Shown here: piece by piece, positions 1-9,252 of the stretch
Numbering within the stretch: the first letter of the stretch is position 1
Layout: the number at the start of each line of letters is the position of its first letter
NCBI RefSeq assembly: GCF_008831285.2
Contig: NC_045147.1
Location: forward strand, 2,444,001-2,508,000
Origin: Nymphaea colorata
Taxonomy: Eukaryota > Streptophyta > Magnoliopsida > Nymphaeales > Nymphaeaceae
DNA length: 64,000 bases
Direction: 5' to 3'
The notes under the pieces: generated by a model
Databases searched by the model: none
What the model saw: only the letters and a program-made list of their open reading frames with translations
Told to the model about the DNA's origin: nothing
Program-made: the position numbers and the translations under genes

Positions 1-132
1 ACATTACAGGGCATTTAAAAATAGTTTGTGGGTGTTAGTTTTCTTTATAACTTCTGCTCATATTTTACTTTTTCTACTATGGAAATCCTTAGTGTTAGTT
101 GTCGAAGAAGTCAACATGTTTATGCATGTAAG

Positions 133-895
133 CAATGTTATCCGTATCGTACGATACGTATCGTATAGGTCAAGAAAACCTATACGATACGCTGTTTAAA
201 GACGATACGCGTCTGTATCGTACATGTATCGCACGATACGTGCGATACGGGGGCCGTATCGTACGATACGGGCGATACACCCCCGTATCGTACGATACGG
301 GTTAAAACACAAAATTTTTTATTTTTTAAAGTTTAAATACTCCTCCCTCTCTCTCTTCTTGTATTTAAAGACTCCAAGAGACGTAGGAGGGAGAGATTTT
401 GCACATTTTCATAAAAAATAACCAAGGATTCATCGACTTGGAAAATATTATCGTTAAATCATGAAAGATGGTAAGTTGATAACTATATGTTTTGAACTTA
501 TAAAATTGTGATGTAATATAAGTCCTAAAACTCAAAGTCCTAAGACTCTAAGTCTTAAGATTCTATAAAATTTTCAAGTTTAAAATTGTGATGGATGCTT
601 ATTATGTTATTTTGAATATCTAATTTATAGTTTTTGAATGCGTTGTTGACACACATGAATGTTCCTTATGTATGATGATCTTTTTTATATTTGAATATAT
701 TTTTCTTGATTTCTGATTTTTTGTTTATTTTTTCAGATTTTTAATAATTTTTATCTATTTTTTCTGATTTTTAAATATTTTTTAAAATTAAAAAATTAAT
801 TTTACGATACGCTACGCTACGTTTACGATACGTTACGATACAACGTATAGGTCAGCCCGACCGATACGCGATACGCTACGCCTTTTATAACATTG
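133..895. mobile_element. Non-autonomous hAT-like element rich in CGTATCG palindromes
   Basis: The ends are inverted: CAATGTTAT at the left and its complement ATAACATTG at the right. The element is flanked by the 8-bp direct repeat CATGTAAG at 125-132 and 896-903, the usual hAT target-site duplication size. Both subterminal zones are dense in GTATCG/CGATAC. The perfect palindrome CGTATCGTACGATACG occurs at 143-158, and an 18-bp version occurs at 254-271 and 283-300. The middle is AT-rich with no credible ORF, so mobility would need a transposase from elsewhere. A second copy end lies at 23077. If the duplication is read as 9-10 bp (TGCATGTAAG), a Mutator-like origin is the alternative. Confidence 0.7.
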
Positions 896-1661
896 CATGT
901 AAGTGTAACTGATGCCTCGAATAGGACTGTATATTAGAGGTTAAGCCAGTAGGGCTGATTCATAGCACAATTTAACTTGATCTTTTTATTTTATGTAAAG
1001 CTGTTCTGTTTGCTTTTTCATTTCCTCTTGCAGGGATATGGAAGAAAACAATTTGAAAAAAAATGACTGATAAGCTTAGGATGAAGGAATTGACAAGGAA
1101 AAGGTTTTTGAATTGTCATAGGCCATGGACGCGATGTACTTTTCTTCTCTTCAATATAACCACTTGGCCACATCTGGATGATGTACTGAATCCTACAAAC
1201 ATTGATCAATATATTTGACATGTATGAGATAGATTTAACACTATATTTTTAATTTCCATTAAGTCAATTTTGCTCATTTCTGTACTGAGTGTCTTAAAGT
1301 TCCTTTAAAGTTGAGTGTCTCTTTTGTCTCCTAAATTATTGGCATAAAATTTTGGTGGCAGTGCTAATGTGTGGTAGGAAGTTAATTATCCTAAGATAGA
1401 CAATAACATGACTAGTATTCAGTTGGAAAATGAAAAAAAAAAGAGACCGAAAATGAGAAGAACCAGCCAAATACGAGACAGGCCATATACTGCAAATGTC
1501 TCATCCTTTCCCTTGAGCTGAAAAATTTTGCAAGATAGAAGGTCATCTAATTTCCTAAAAAATGCTGCTATAAAGTGTCTGGAGCCTCTAGCCATGCAAT
1601 GGAAATTGAGATTGTAACTGGGCAGATCATTAAGGTGTCCTATAAGGGGACAAAATAATAT
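896..1661. other. Intron or intergenic DNA without a recognisable gene
   Basis: This unique-looking AT-rich stretch lies between the hAT-like element and copia-1. I found no J-domain exon here. It is probably part of the large intron upstream of the exon at 8615, but that depends on exons outside the window. Confidence 0.4.
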
Positions 1662-1666
1662 ATTAT

Positions 1667-1915
1667 TCTTGATAGATTGTGGGTTTCGGGTCCGGATCCA
1701 TACCCGACCCGCCTTGTAGCCCGTTTTGGGCTCTACTTAAGTCATGTAACCCTAATCCTTAAGAGTTAATGATAATCTTAAGAGAGAGAGAGTCTGGCTG
1801 CTAGTGGGCACCAACTCCTCCTCATTCGTGGTTTTTTCTCCCTCGTGTCGAGGGTTTTCCACGTTACATCGTGATCATTGCTTCTCTTCCTCTTCTTCTT
1901 GTTCGTATCTCTACA
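1667..1915 (+). repeat. 5' LTR of copia-1
   Basis: This LTR is 249 bp and ends in CTACA. By alignment with the 3' LTR the first dinucleotide should be TG but reads TC, because base 1668 is C where base 6999 is G. The only other difference I see is near the 3' end, CG here against CA in the 3' LTR. Confidence 0.92.
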
Positions 1916-1927
1916 TGGTATCAGAGC
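1916..1927 (+). other. Primer binding site of copia-1
   Basis: TGGTATCAGAGC directly follows the 5' LTR. It is complementary to the 3' end of initiator methionine tRNA, the standard primer of plant Ty1/copia elements. Confidence 0.92.
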
Positions 1928-2395
1928 CGTGAAGTTCCGGCGTTTCTGGTTGTCTTTTGCCCGTGTTAGAGGAGTATCGCCCGGCACTGTTCATCGTCTT
2001 GCCCGTGCCCGACGCTCGTGCCCGAGCGTCGTCTGTCGTCCCGCCGCCGTCTCCGCCCAGCGCCGCCCTGATCAGCGCCGCTCAGGATTCCGCCGTCTCC
2101 GCCTAGCGACAATCGGCCCAGCGACGCCCTGATTAGCGCCGCTCAGGAATCCCAGCGGCGTTCCCGTTCAGCCGCTTCCGCCCAGCGTCGGCCTGCCCAA
2201 ACGACGACCGGTCCAACGGCGGTCTTTTTCCGCCCAACGCCGTGTCCTTTTCCGGCGCCGTGCCGCTCTGCCTGGTCTGTTTCCGCCCAGCGCCGCGCCG
2301 CTTTGCCTGGTTCCGTTTCCTGCTCTCTGTCCGTTTTTTGGTGTTGTATCGTGTGATTGCTTCCTGCTGCCCTTGCTGCCTACTGGTCTGTGATT
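1928..2395 (+). other. GC-rich untranslated leader of copia-1
   Basis: About 470 nt separate the PBS from the gag start. The stretch is made of degenerate repeats of CGCCGCC, CCGCCCAGCG and CGTCTCCGCC type and is far more GC-rich than its surroundings. Short ORFs run through it in several frames, but none is conserved in copia-2. It probably carries the packaging and dimerisation signals of the element RNA. Confidence 0.6.
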
Positions 2396-3919
2396 ATGGC
2401 AGCCTCTTCCTCGTCAACCGTCAACACCAATCCCACTGAAATAGGGGCTTTTAGAACTGAGAATGTTCCCATGCAGGTCATCACTCTTCGCCTCACCAAG
2501 GATAATTATTTCTCGTGGTCGCCTGCTATGACCATGGGGATTGCTGGCCGTGGTCGCATGGCCTATATTGATGGGAGCAACCCCGAACCAGCAAGAACAA
2601 GTGATGTGTGGCATACTTGGTTTCTTGAGGATAATCAAGTGAAAACTTGGATTGTCAATTCCGTTTCCGCCGATATTCAGCCCCTTATCCTTCGGAAGAA
2701 GACTGCTAGAGACATGTGGGTGGTCCTCGAGCAAATGTATGGCCAAAAGAAGACCGCAATTCGTACTTACCAAGTAATGAAGACAGTCTATGGCATTCGA
2801 CAAGGGACCTCGTCTGTTGCAGAGTACTATGGGGCTTTGAAAGCCAAGTGGGAAGAGCTTGACTATCATTCTGATATTCCTTGGCATTGTCCCCATGATC
2901 AGGCGCTCTATGTTGCTCATGAATGGGAAAACAGGGTGTTCCTATTTTTAGCAGGTTTAAATGATGAGTTTGAAGGTGTTCGAAGTCAGATTTTGAATTC
3001 AGGGGAGGTGTCCAGTATTGAAGATGTGTACTCCTGTGTTGAAGCGGAAGAACAGAGAAGGCTTGTTACAAAAGAAGGGAAGAGGGAACTTGTGCCCTAT
3101 AACGAGAGATCTGCTCTCGTGAGTCGTGGTCCTGGCGGCCCATCTAGGTCTCTTCGCCGGTGCACTCACTGCAAGAAGACAGGTCACACTGTGGATTATT
3201 GCTGGGATCTTCATCCAGAAAAGAAGGGGAACAAAGGGAGATCTTTGACTGGGAGAACGCCCGTGTCTGAGGTGCAAGCCTCTAGTGGAGAAAAAGTCTC
3301 CATTTCTGCTGACCAGCTTCGTGAACTAAGGGCTTATTTGGGCAGGCTCGATGTCAACAAGACTGAGACCTCAGAGGGAACTACAGCTAATCATGCTCTT
3401 GCAGCTATTGGCAATCAAGGTAACTCTTTTGTGGGGGAATGGATTGTAGATAGTGGTGCTACTCATCACATGACAGGTAATCCAAAATTGTTTCATGAGT
3501 ATAAGTTGTCCTCGGGAAGGGAACGTGTTTCTCTTGCAGATGGTTCCTCTACCTGTGTGGCAGGCGAAGGCACTCTGTCCTTGTTGGACAAATTTCATGT
3601 GCAGGGCGCTTTACATGTTCCCCAGTTTCCTTTAAATCTCTTATCAGTCAGTAGACTTACTAAAGAATTGAATTGTGAACTTATATTCTCTGCCGATCGT
3701 TGTGTTTTGCAGGACTTGGTGACAGGGAAGAGGATTGGGATTGGTTTAGCTTCTGATGGATTATATCGTCTTCCCATACGTGTGGCTACTGCTCTGTTGA
3801 CAGCGATCCGCAAGACAGATAAGAGAAGAGAAGATTGTCTTCAGTCTTTTATGTACTGGCATGAACGTTTTGGGCATTTACCTTTTCTCCTTCTCAGGCA
3901 CATCAACAGTATTAAGTGA
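2396..3919 (+). CDS. Copia-1 GAG, protease and start of integrase (5' part of a broken polyprotein)
   Basis: The start ATG at 2396 (protein begins MAASSSSTVN) is chosen because copia-2 begins the same way ([10 protein letters not shown]) at 11513; an upstream in-frame ATG at 2357 is not conserved. Seen in order are a copia-type gag domain, a CX2CX3GHX4C zinc knuckle (about 3161-3202) that binds RNA, the aspartic protease motif DSGATHHM (about 3449), and the first histidines of the integrase zinc domain (WHERFGH, about 3857). The last residues before the stop are not element protein. They come from an inverted piece of the element inserted from 3887, so the polyprotein stops early. The GAG and protease part looks intact. 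Confidence 0.85.
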   Translation: MAASSSSTVNTNPTEIGAFRTENVPMQVITLRLTKDNYFSWSPAMTMGIAGRGRMAYIDGSNPEPARTSDVWHTWFLEDNQVKTWIVNSVSADIQPLILRKKTARDMWVVLEQMYGQKKTAIRTYQVMKTVYGIRQGTSSVAEYYGALKAKWEELDYHSDIPWHCPHDQALYVAHEWENRVFLFLAGLNDEFEGVRSQILNSGEVSSIEDVYSCVEAEEQRRLVTKEGKRELVPYNERSALVSRGPGGPSRSLRRCTHCKKTGHTVDYCWDLHPEKKGNKGRSLTGRTPVSEVQASSGEKVSISADQLRELRAYLGRLDVNKTETSEGTTANHALAAIGNQGNSFVGEWIVDSGATHHMTGNPKLFHEYKLSSGRERVSLADGSSTCVAGEGTLSLLDKFHVQGALHVPQFPLNLLSVSRLTKELNCELIFSADRCVLQDLVTGKRIGIGLASDGLYRLPIRVATALLTAIRKTDKRREDCLQSFMYWHERFGHLPFLLLRHINSIK

Positions 3920-4150
3920 TTCTGTTTTCTTGTAGTCCAAAAAATCTATAAACTGAAGTTCCTGTCTCTGAGAATACTCTTCCCTGCCCACAATTTGTTT
4001 CCAGACTTTACCTTTTGGGCATTTTGAAACATTTGTTTCCAGACTTGTGTTCCTCCTTTGATGTGTCTTCCATTTCTTGTGATGTTTGTCAGTTTGCCAA
4101 ACATGTGAGGGCTTCGTACCCTCTTTCTTCTAGTTGTGCTAATGAAGCTT
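3868..4150. other. 283-nt template-switch-like insertion in copia-1 integrase
   Basis: Bases 3887-3992 are an inverted copy of 5027-5131 of the same element. A direct duplication follows: 4007-4153 repeats 4161-4305 with a one-base indel. The short word TTTTGGGCATTTACCTTT marks both edges (3868 and 4151), so normal sequence resumes at 4151. The 283-nt length shifts the frame by one. This is expected of strand switching during reverse transcription rather than of a later transposon insertion. Confidence 0.8.
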
Positions 4151-4175
4151 TTTTGGGCATTTACCTTTTGGGATT

Positions 4176-5072
4176 TTGAAACATTTGTTTCCAGACTTGT
4201 GTTCCTCCTTTGATGTGTCTTCCATTTCTTGTGATGTTTGTCAGTTTGCCAAACATGTGAGGGCTTCGTACCCTCTTTCTTCTAGTTGTGCTAATGAAGC
4301 TTTTTCTCTGATTCACTCTGATGTATGGGGACCTTCGGGCATTCATACCCGTCAAGGTTTCCAGTATTTTATCACTTTCATTGATGATTTCTCTCGTGCT
4401 ACATTTATATACTTGTTAAAAGATCGCAGCAAGGTTCCTCGAATCATCGAGACATTTATTCTTCTTGTGCATACCCAGTATGGTGCGAATGTTAAAACTT
4501 TCAGGTCCGATAATGCCCGTGAGTACATGTGTCGGCCTGTTGAGGAGTTTCTTAGACAACGGGGGATTGTTCACGAGACATCCTGTAGTTACACCCCTCC
4601 TCAAAATGGGGTAGCTGAAAGGAAAAATCGTCAACTTCTTAATGTCACCAGGGCTCTTTTGTTTCAGAGAAATCTTCCTAAACACTATTGGGGTGATGCA
4701 GTTCTTACTAGTGCCTATCTTATTAACCGCATGCCCAGTCGTGTTTTGAATGGTAGGACTCCCCACTCGTTGCTTCCTGGCAGTCGTCCACCATTTCCTC
4801 TTCCTCCTCGTGTTTTTGGTTGTGTATGTTTTATCCATGATCACAGTCCAAATGTCAAGAAACTTGATCCTAGGTCTATCAAAGGTGTCTTTGTTGGATA
4901 CTCCCCTACGCAAAAAGGATACAAATGTATTGATCCTATTACTGGTCGAGCTTATGTTACAAGGGATGTTACCTTCTTGGAACATGCCTCTTACTTTGGT
5001 GCGAATCCTCTTCAGGGGGAGCAGTCTGTGGGCAGGGAAGAGTATTCTCAGAGACAGGAACTTCAGTTTTAG
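4176..5072 (+). CDS. Copia-1 integrase core (broken polyprotein, middle part)
   Basis: This frame begins within the integrase zinc domain (CDVCQFAKH) and continues through the catalytic core. HSDVWGP and FIDDFSR surround the first aspartate, SDNAREY carries the second, and NGVAERKNR carries the glutamate, so the DDE triad is complete. Integrase inserts the cDNA into the host genome. The C-terminal GKGVFVGY-like region (IKGVFVGYSPTQKGYKC) is also present. The frame ends at a TAG at 5070-5072, produced by a one-base loss relative to the inverted duplicate at 3887-3992. The listed start is only the first ATG after the rearrangement and not a true translation start. Confidence 0.8.
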   Translation: MKHLFPDLCSSFDVSSISCDVCQFAKHVRASYPLSSSCANEAFSLIHSDVWGPSGIHTRQGFQYFITFIDDFSRATFIYLLKDRSKVPRIIETFILLVHTQYGANVKTFRSDNAREYMCRPVEEFLRQRGIVHETSCSYTPPQNGVAERKNRQLLNVTRALLFQRNLPKHYWGDAVLTSAYLINRMPSRVLNGRTPHSLLPGSRPPFPLPPRVFGCVCFIHDHSPNVKKLDPRSIKGVFVGYSPTQKGYKCIDPITGRAYVTRDVTFLEHASYFGANPLQGEQSVGREEYSQRQELQF

Positions 5073-5077
5073 ATTTT

Positions 5078-7003
5078 TTGGACTACAAGAAAACAGAATC
5101 ACTTAATACTGTTGATGTGCCTGAGAAGGAGGAAAGGGGTGACAATAGCATTGAGAAGGAAGGCCCTCAGTTGTTTGGACAGTTCTACTCTAGACGAGGT
5201 ACTCGGACAGAGGTGATGACTTGTGATGCTAGATCTACTTCCAATCCCAATGCCACTCCTTCCCTGGATGAACCAAGTCCTACCGAGGAGACCGTGGAGA
5301 CCCATGATGAGGTTGAAAAGAAGAATGACGATCTTCTCATTGCCCTGAGAAAGGGTGTCAGGTCATGTACTCAACACCCCATTGGTAATTTTGTTTCTTA
5401 TTCCAGACTTGGGAAAGATTACAAGTGCTTTGTTTCTACTCTTTCTTTGGCTGTGATTCCCAGGACTGTCGCTGAAGCTCAAAGTGACTCCAAGTGGGCC
5501 GATGCAATGAAAGAAGAAATAGATGCCCTAAGAAGAAACTTGACATGGGAAGTGGTGAAGATTCCTGAAGCCGCTCACCTAGTTGGATCCAAATGGGTGT
5601 ATACCATCAAGTACAAACCAGATGGGAGTGTTGAAGGATATAAAGCTCGACTTGTGGCCAAGGGGTTTAGCCAGAAATATGGAATTGATTACTTGGAAAC
5701 CTTTGCTCCTGTTACGAAAATGAAGACTGTGAGGGTGGTTATATCCCTAGCTGTGATGAAGGAGTGGAAGATGTATCAACTGGATGTTAAGAATGCATTC
5801 CTCAATGGTGACCTCGAAGAAGAAGTATATATGCATATGCCTCCAGGATATGAAAAACCAGAAATGTGTTGTAAGCTGAAAAAGGCATTGTATGGCCTTA
5901 AGCAATCGCCCAGAGCGTGGTTTGAACGACTGAGAAGAGTGATGATACGTCATGGATACAAACAAGGAAATGGAGATCACACTCTGTTTGTGAAGAAGAA
6001 GGAGAGCAAGGTTACTCTCCTGCTCGTCTACGTAGATGACATGATTGTTACTGGAGATGATGAGGAGGAGATTATCAAGCTAAAAGGGTTACTGGCTACA
6101 GAATTCGACCTCAAAGATCTTGGAAAACTAAGGTATTTTCTTGGTATGGAGGTTGCTAGGTCTAGTACTGGTCTTGTACTAAACCAAAGGAAATATACAT
6201 TAGACCTGCTGGAAGAAACTGGTAAATTGGGATGTAGACCTACTCCTACCCCTTTTGACACTGGGCACAAGTTGAGTCTTAGAGATGGAGAGCCTCTCTG
6301 TGAAGAAGACAAGGGAAGATATCAACGTTTGGTTGGGAAGCTAATTTATCTTACCCTCACGAGACCTGATATCACCTTTGCGGTGAATGTTTTGAGCCAA
6401 TTCATGCATGCGCCAACCGATGCACATCTGAAGGCTGTGGACAGAGTGCTATGCTACCTGAAGAAAAATCCTGGTAAGGGACTCCTGTATGTGAAACAAG
6501 AGACTGTGGAAATCGAGGGCTATTCTGATGCGGATTGGGCAGGTTGTGGTGATACCAGACGATCCACTACAGGGTACTGTGTCTACTTGGGAGGAAACCT
6601 TGTTGTATGGAGGAGCAAGAGACAAGATGTTTGCTCTAGATCCAGTGCAGAGGCAGAATATAGGGCAGTTGCTATGGGAGTGTCAGAGTTATTATGGTTG
6701 AAGATATTGTTGACTGACATTGGAATAGAGATTGAAGGACCTATGAAGATGTATTGTGATAACAAGTCTGCAATCAACTTAGCCAACAATCCTGTACTTC
6801 ACGACAGAACAAAACATGTTGAAATTGATCGTCACTTCATTCGGGAAAGGATTGATGCGAAAGAGTTAATCTTACCTTACATGAAGTCTGAAGACCAAAC
6901 TGCTGATGTTCTGACGAAAGCTCTTCCTTCAGCTTCATTTGAGAGGAATGTATCCAAGTTGGGCATGTTTGATATGTACGCCCAACTTGAGGGGGAGTGT
7001 TGA
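5078..7003 (+). CDS. Copia-1 reverse transcriptase and RNase H (broken polyprotein, 3' part)
   Basis: The frame is open from just after the 5070 frameshift to a TGA inside the 3' LTR. The reverse-transcriptase domain shows [23 protein letters not shown], the [11 protein letters not shown] motif and the catalytic YVDDM box (6029-6043). RNase H follows with YSDADWAGC (from about 6521), the [11 protein letters not shown] box and a C-terminal HIRERID..ADVLTKALP segment. Together these copy the element RNA into DNA. All key residues I can identify are present, so only the upstream breaks stop one continuous polyprotein. There is no ATG at the frame start because it is a continuation. Confidence 0.88.
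   Translation: MDYKKTESLNTVDVPEKEERGDNSIEKEGPQLFGQFYSRRGTRTEVMTCDARSTSNPNATPSLDEPSPTEETVETHDEVEKKNDDLLIALRKGVRSCTQHPIGNFVSYSRLGKDYKCFVSTLSLAVIPRTVAEAQSDSKWADAMKEEIDALRRNLTWEVVKIPEAAHLVGSKWVYTIKYKPDGSVEGYKARLVAKGFSQKYGIDYLETFAPVTKMKTVRVVISLAVMKEWKMYQLDVKNAFLNGDLEEEVYMHMPPGYEKPEMCCKLKKALYGLKQSPRAWFERLRRVMIRHGYKQGNGDHTLFVKKKESKVTLLLVYVDDMIVTGDDEEEIIKLKGLLATEFDLKDLGKLRYFLGMEVARSSTGLVLNQRKYTLDLLEETGKLGCRPTPTPFDTGHKLSLRDGEPLCEEDKGRYQRLVGKLIYLTLTRPDITFAVNVLSQFMHAPTDAHLKAVDRVLCYLKKNPGKGLLYVKQETVEIEGYSDADWAGCGDTRRSTTGYCVYLGGNLVVWRSKRQDVCSRSSAEAEYRAVAMGVSELLWLKILLTDIGIEIEGPMKMYCDNKSAINLANNPVLHDRTKHVEIDRHFIRERIDAKELILPYMKSEDQTADVLTKALPSASFERNVSKLGMFDMYAQLEGEC
6987..6997 (+). other. Polypurine tract of copia-1
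   Basis: TTGAGGGGGAG ends directly at the first base of the 3' LTR (6998). It primes plus-strand DNA synthesis. The polyprotein reads through it as LEGEC before its stop. Confidence 0.85.
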
Positions 7004-7246
7004 TAGATTGTGGGTTTCGGGTCCGGATCCATACCCGACCCGCCTTGTAGCCCGTTTTGGGCTCTACTTAAGTCATGTAACCCTAATCCTTAAGAGTTAA
7101 TGATAATCTTAAGAGAGAGAGAGTCTGGCTGCTAGTGGGCACCAACTCCTCCTCATTCGTGGTTTTTTCTCCCTCGTGTCGAGGGTTTTCCACGTTACAT
7201 CGTGATCATTGCTTCTCTTCCTCTTCTTCTTGTTCATATCTCTACA
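6998..7246 (+). repeat. 3' LTR of copia-1
   Basis: This 249-bp repeat starts TGTTGATAG and ends CTACA. It is followed by the target duplication ATTAT. It preserves the canonical TG start lost in the 5' copy. Confidence 0.93.
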
Positions 7247-7251
7247 ATTAT

Positions 7252-8614
7252 GAACAGCAGCACATAGGCTGAATTCATAGTTTAAGTCCATGCAGCAAAA
7301 ATGAAGCAAGAGAAAACATCCTTGTGGATGTAATTCTGTCACTAATATTACGATTTTAAACAACGTTATTTGTTGTACACTTTACACAGTTTTAAGATCA
7401 CCTGAAAGTCTCTGGAAAATGATGATATTTCTGTTACCAGTTCGTACTGATTTTGCCTGCTAATGGCACTTTCTTGCCTATAACATTAGGGAAGGGACTA
7501 TTCTCTTCCTTGCTGGTGATGCTTTGCCTCATATGGGTTCTCTACCAGTTGTATTGCTTATTTGTGGTGATATGGCTGTCGTTAAAGGATTTCAGTGTAA
7601 TGTGTTGACTGAGTCAGGCATCTGTACTAATAATTGTGTCATCACACACCGCACAGCCTCTTAATGCCTTGAGCTAATGATCCGAGGCCTGGGGCATGCG
7701 GTCGCCCGTCAGTTATTGGGTGGATGAAACTAGATATTCTATGGTAAGCATGCTTTTCCAGGATAGCAGTCTAAAATATTTTTCAATCATCAGGCACATA
7801 TTTATGGTTTTGGTGATCGTATTGTCATTCTCTAGGTCTTAGCCTCCATAGTTCACCTTTTTGCAAGTTAGGTAATAGACTACTTAATGCTTGATTGATC
7901 TTTCCTTCCAAAAGGTGCTCCTTATTGGAGTTCTTTGTGTAGTAATAGTTGTTTCTGGGACTAGATTATTCCTTCTTTGGCTGACTGTCTTCCAAACCTG
8001 CATGTTAGCAAATTTTTATATGTGAGCAATATATTTTTCTGTTAGCTGTTAAGGGAGATTTTTGCTATTGATTCAAGTTTGTTATGATTGCTTCTAAGTT
8101 AGAACCAATCCATTCTGTTTGCTATTGCATTTAAGAATGGCTGGCAAAGACTAGTCATCAAATCAAAGCATACCAGCAAGCAGCAATGCCTTGTCATTGG
8201 GTTATTCTGTCATTCTTTTCTTTTTGTTGATCAGACTAGTCATATTTCCATGCAGTGAAAAGGTACCAGGCAACCTATGTTTCACACTTTTGGTGTTTAA
8301 TATTATTTTCTTATATTTATGTTCTTTCTGCTTATGTAGACCTTATATTAAAGATCGGGCCTTTCTATAGGTTCAAAGTATATCTGGAAAGGCATACCTA
8401 TTCATGTAGTCATGTATGATATATTGTGTCCCTAAATTTATAGTTTGTCCAGGAAAGAGAAAGAGCACTCTTAAAAAATTGTCAGCCAATTCTTACTGTC
8501 TCTGATTTGCAAGTAAATGAATGGGGTTTCAACATCCTATGAAGGAATTTGAAGGAAAGTAGAAGTTGCTTAGTATGGCTGTGCTAAACAGTGTTTATAT
8601 TTGATGAACTGCAG
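7252..8614 (+). other. Intron sequence of the DNAJC8-like gene
   Basis: No coding exon is visible between copia-1 and the exon starting at 8615. The stretch ends in a TGCAG splice acceptor. I searched for the J-domain exon (HPDK motif) on the + strand and did not find it. Confidence 0.5.
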
Positions 8615-8688
8615 AGGAACTTCGAGCACAGCGGAAAAAGCAATTGAAAAAGGACACTGCTTCTAAGATAAAATCACTTGTTGACGAG
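8615..8688 (+). CDS. DNAJC8: DNAJC8-like exon A
   Basis: This 74-nt exon follows a TGCAG acceptor and precedes a GTAATC donor. It enters in phase (AG completes a split Glu codon) and ends after a whole codon. It encodes the lysine-rich [18 protein letters not shown] segment and a following KSLVDE. Confidence 0.85.
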
Positions 8689-9189
8689 GTAATCATTACA
8701 AATTTACCATAATATTGGACATAAATAAGAAACTTTGTCTCCTAGTTTTGTCTGTTGAGGTATCAATTGCAAATATGGTTTGAAATTTTGAATGACATGA
8801 TTTAAGTTTACAGAATATCTTTCTCAAGAATAGATGGCGACATTTTCAAGTTTTTGAGGAAATAGGCTATTTAGAAATGCAATTGTCAAGCTATAGTCAT
8901 TGCTTGCCATAGTTATTGGATCTCAAGTTCAAATTATAATTGCTTAGAGAGATGGAACATAATTCAGTCATAATTGAAGAAACACAGAGGGAGAAGGTAC
9001 CGAACCTGAGATCTTGGAAGGAAAGAAAAGCCTTCTTGTTATTCCTTTTATCTCAAGAGTCGTTGTCAGATGTAGGTTATTTGAATTGGTAACCTTATCT
9101 TTAGCTCCATTTGACCATTTAACTATGATAGTTTGGACGACAAACCTTGGCCCCCTTCTCCTCAATTCTCTACCTACCTCTGTCCCTCT

Positions 9190-9252
<63 letters not shown>

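Larger units (their letters stand above)
1667..7246 (+). mobile_element. Copia-1, a young Ty1/copia LTR retrotransposon
   Basis: Two 249-bp LTRs (1667-1915 and 6998-7246) flank a GAG-PR-INT-RT-RNaseH coding region in the order typical of Ty1/copia. The 5-bp target duplication ATTAT at 1662-1666 and 7247-7251 is perfect. The PBS begins directly after the 5' LTR and a purine tract precedes the 3' LTR. I count two differences between the LTRs, which implies a recent insertion. Coding is broken twice: by a 283-nt insertion at about 3868-4150 and by a one-base deletion near 5070. The element lies in the same orientation as the host DNAJC8-like gene, probably within one of its introns. The lineage (Ale or Ivana type, judging from the short LTRs and the gag) is a guess. 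Confidence 0.95.

Noticed and set aside
125-300. CRISPR-like array from repeated GTATCG words
   Set aside because: Spacing is irregular, the motif is palindromic and occurs in both orientations at transposon ends; the genome is that of a plant.
2357-2395. Upstream ATG for copia-1 gag
   Set aside because: The added 13 residues are not conserved in copia-2, while the ATG at 2396 has an equivalent at 11513.
2414-2920. 168-codon antisense ORF in copia-1 gag
   Set aside because: It is a shadow of the conserved gag frame and has no recognisable domain.
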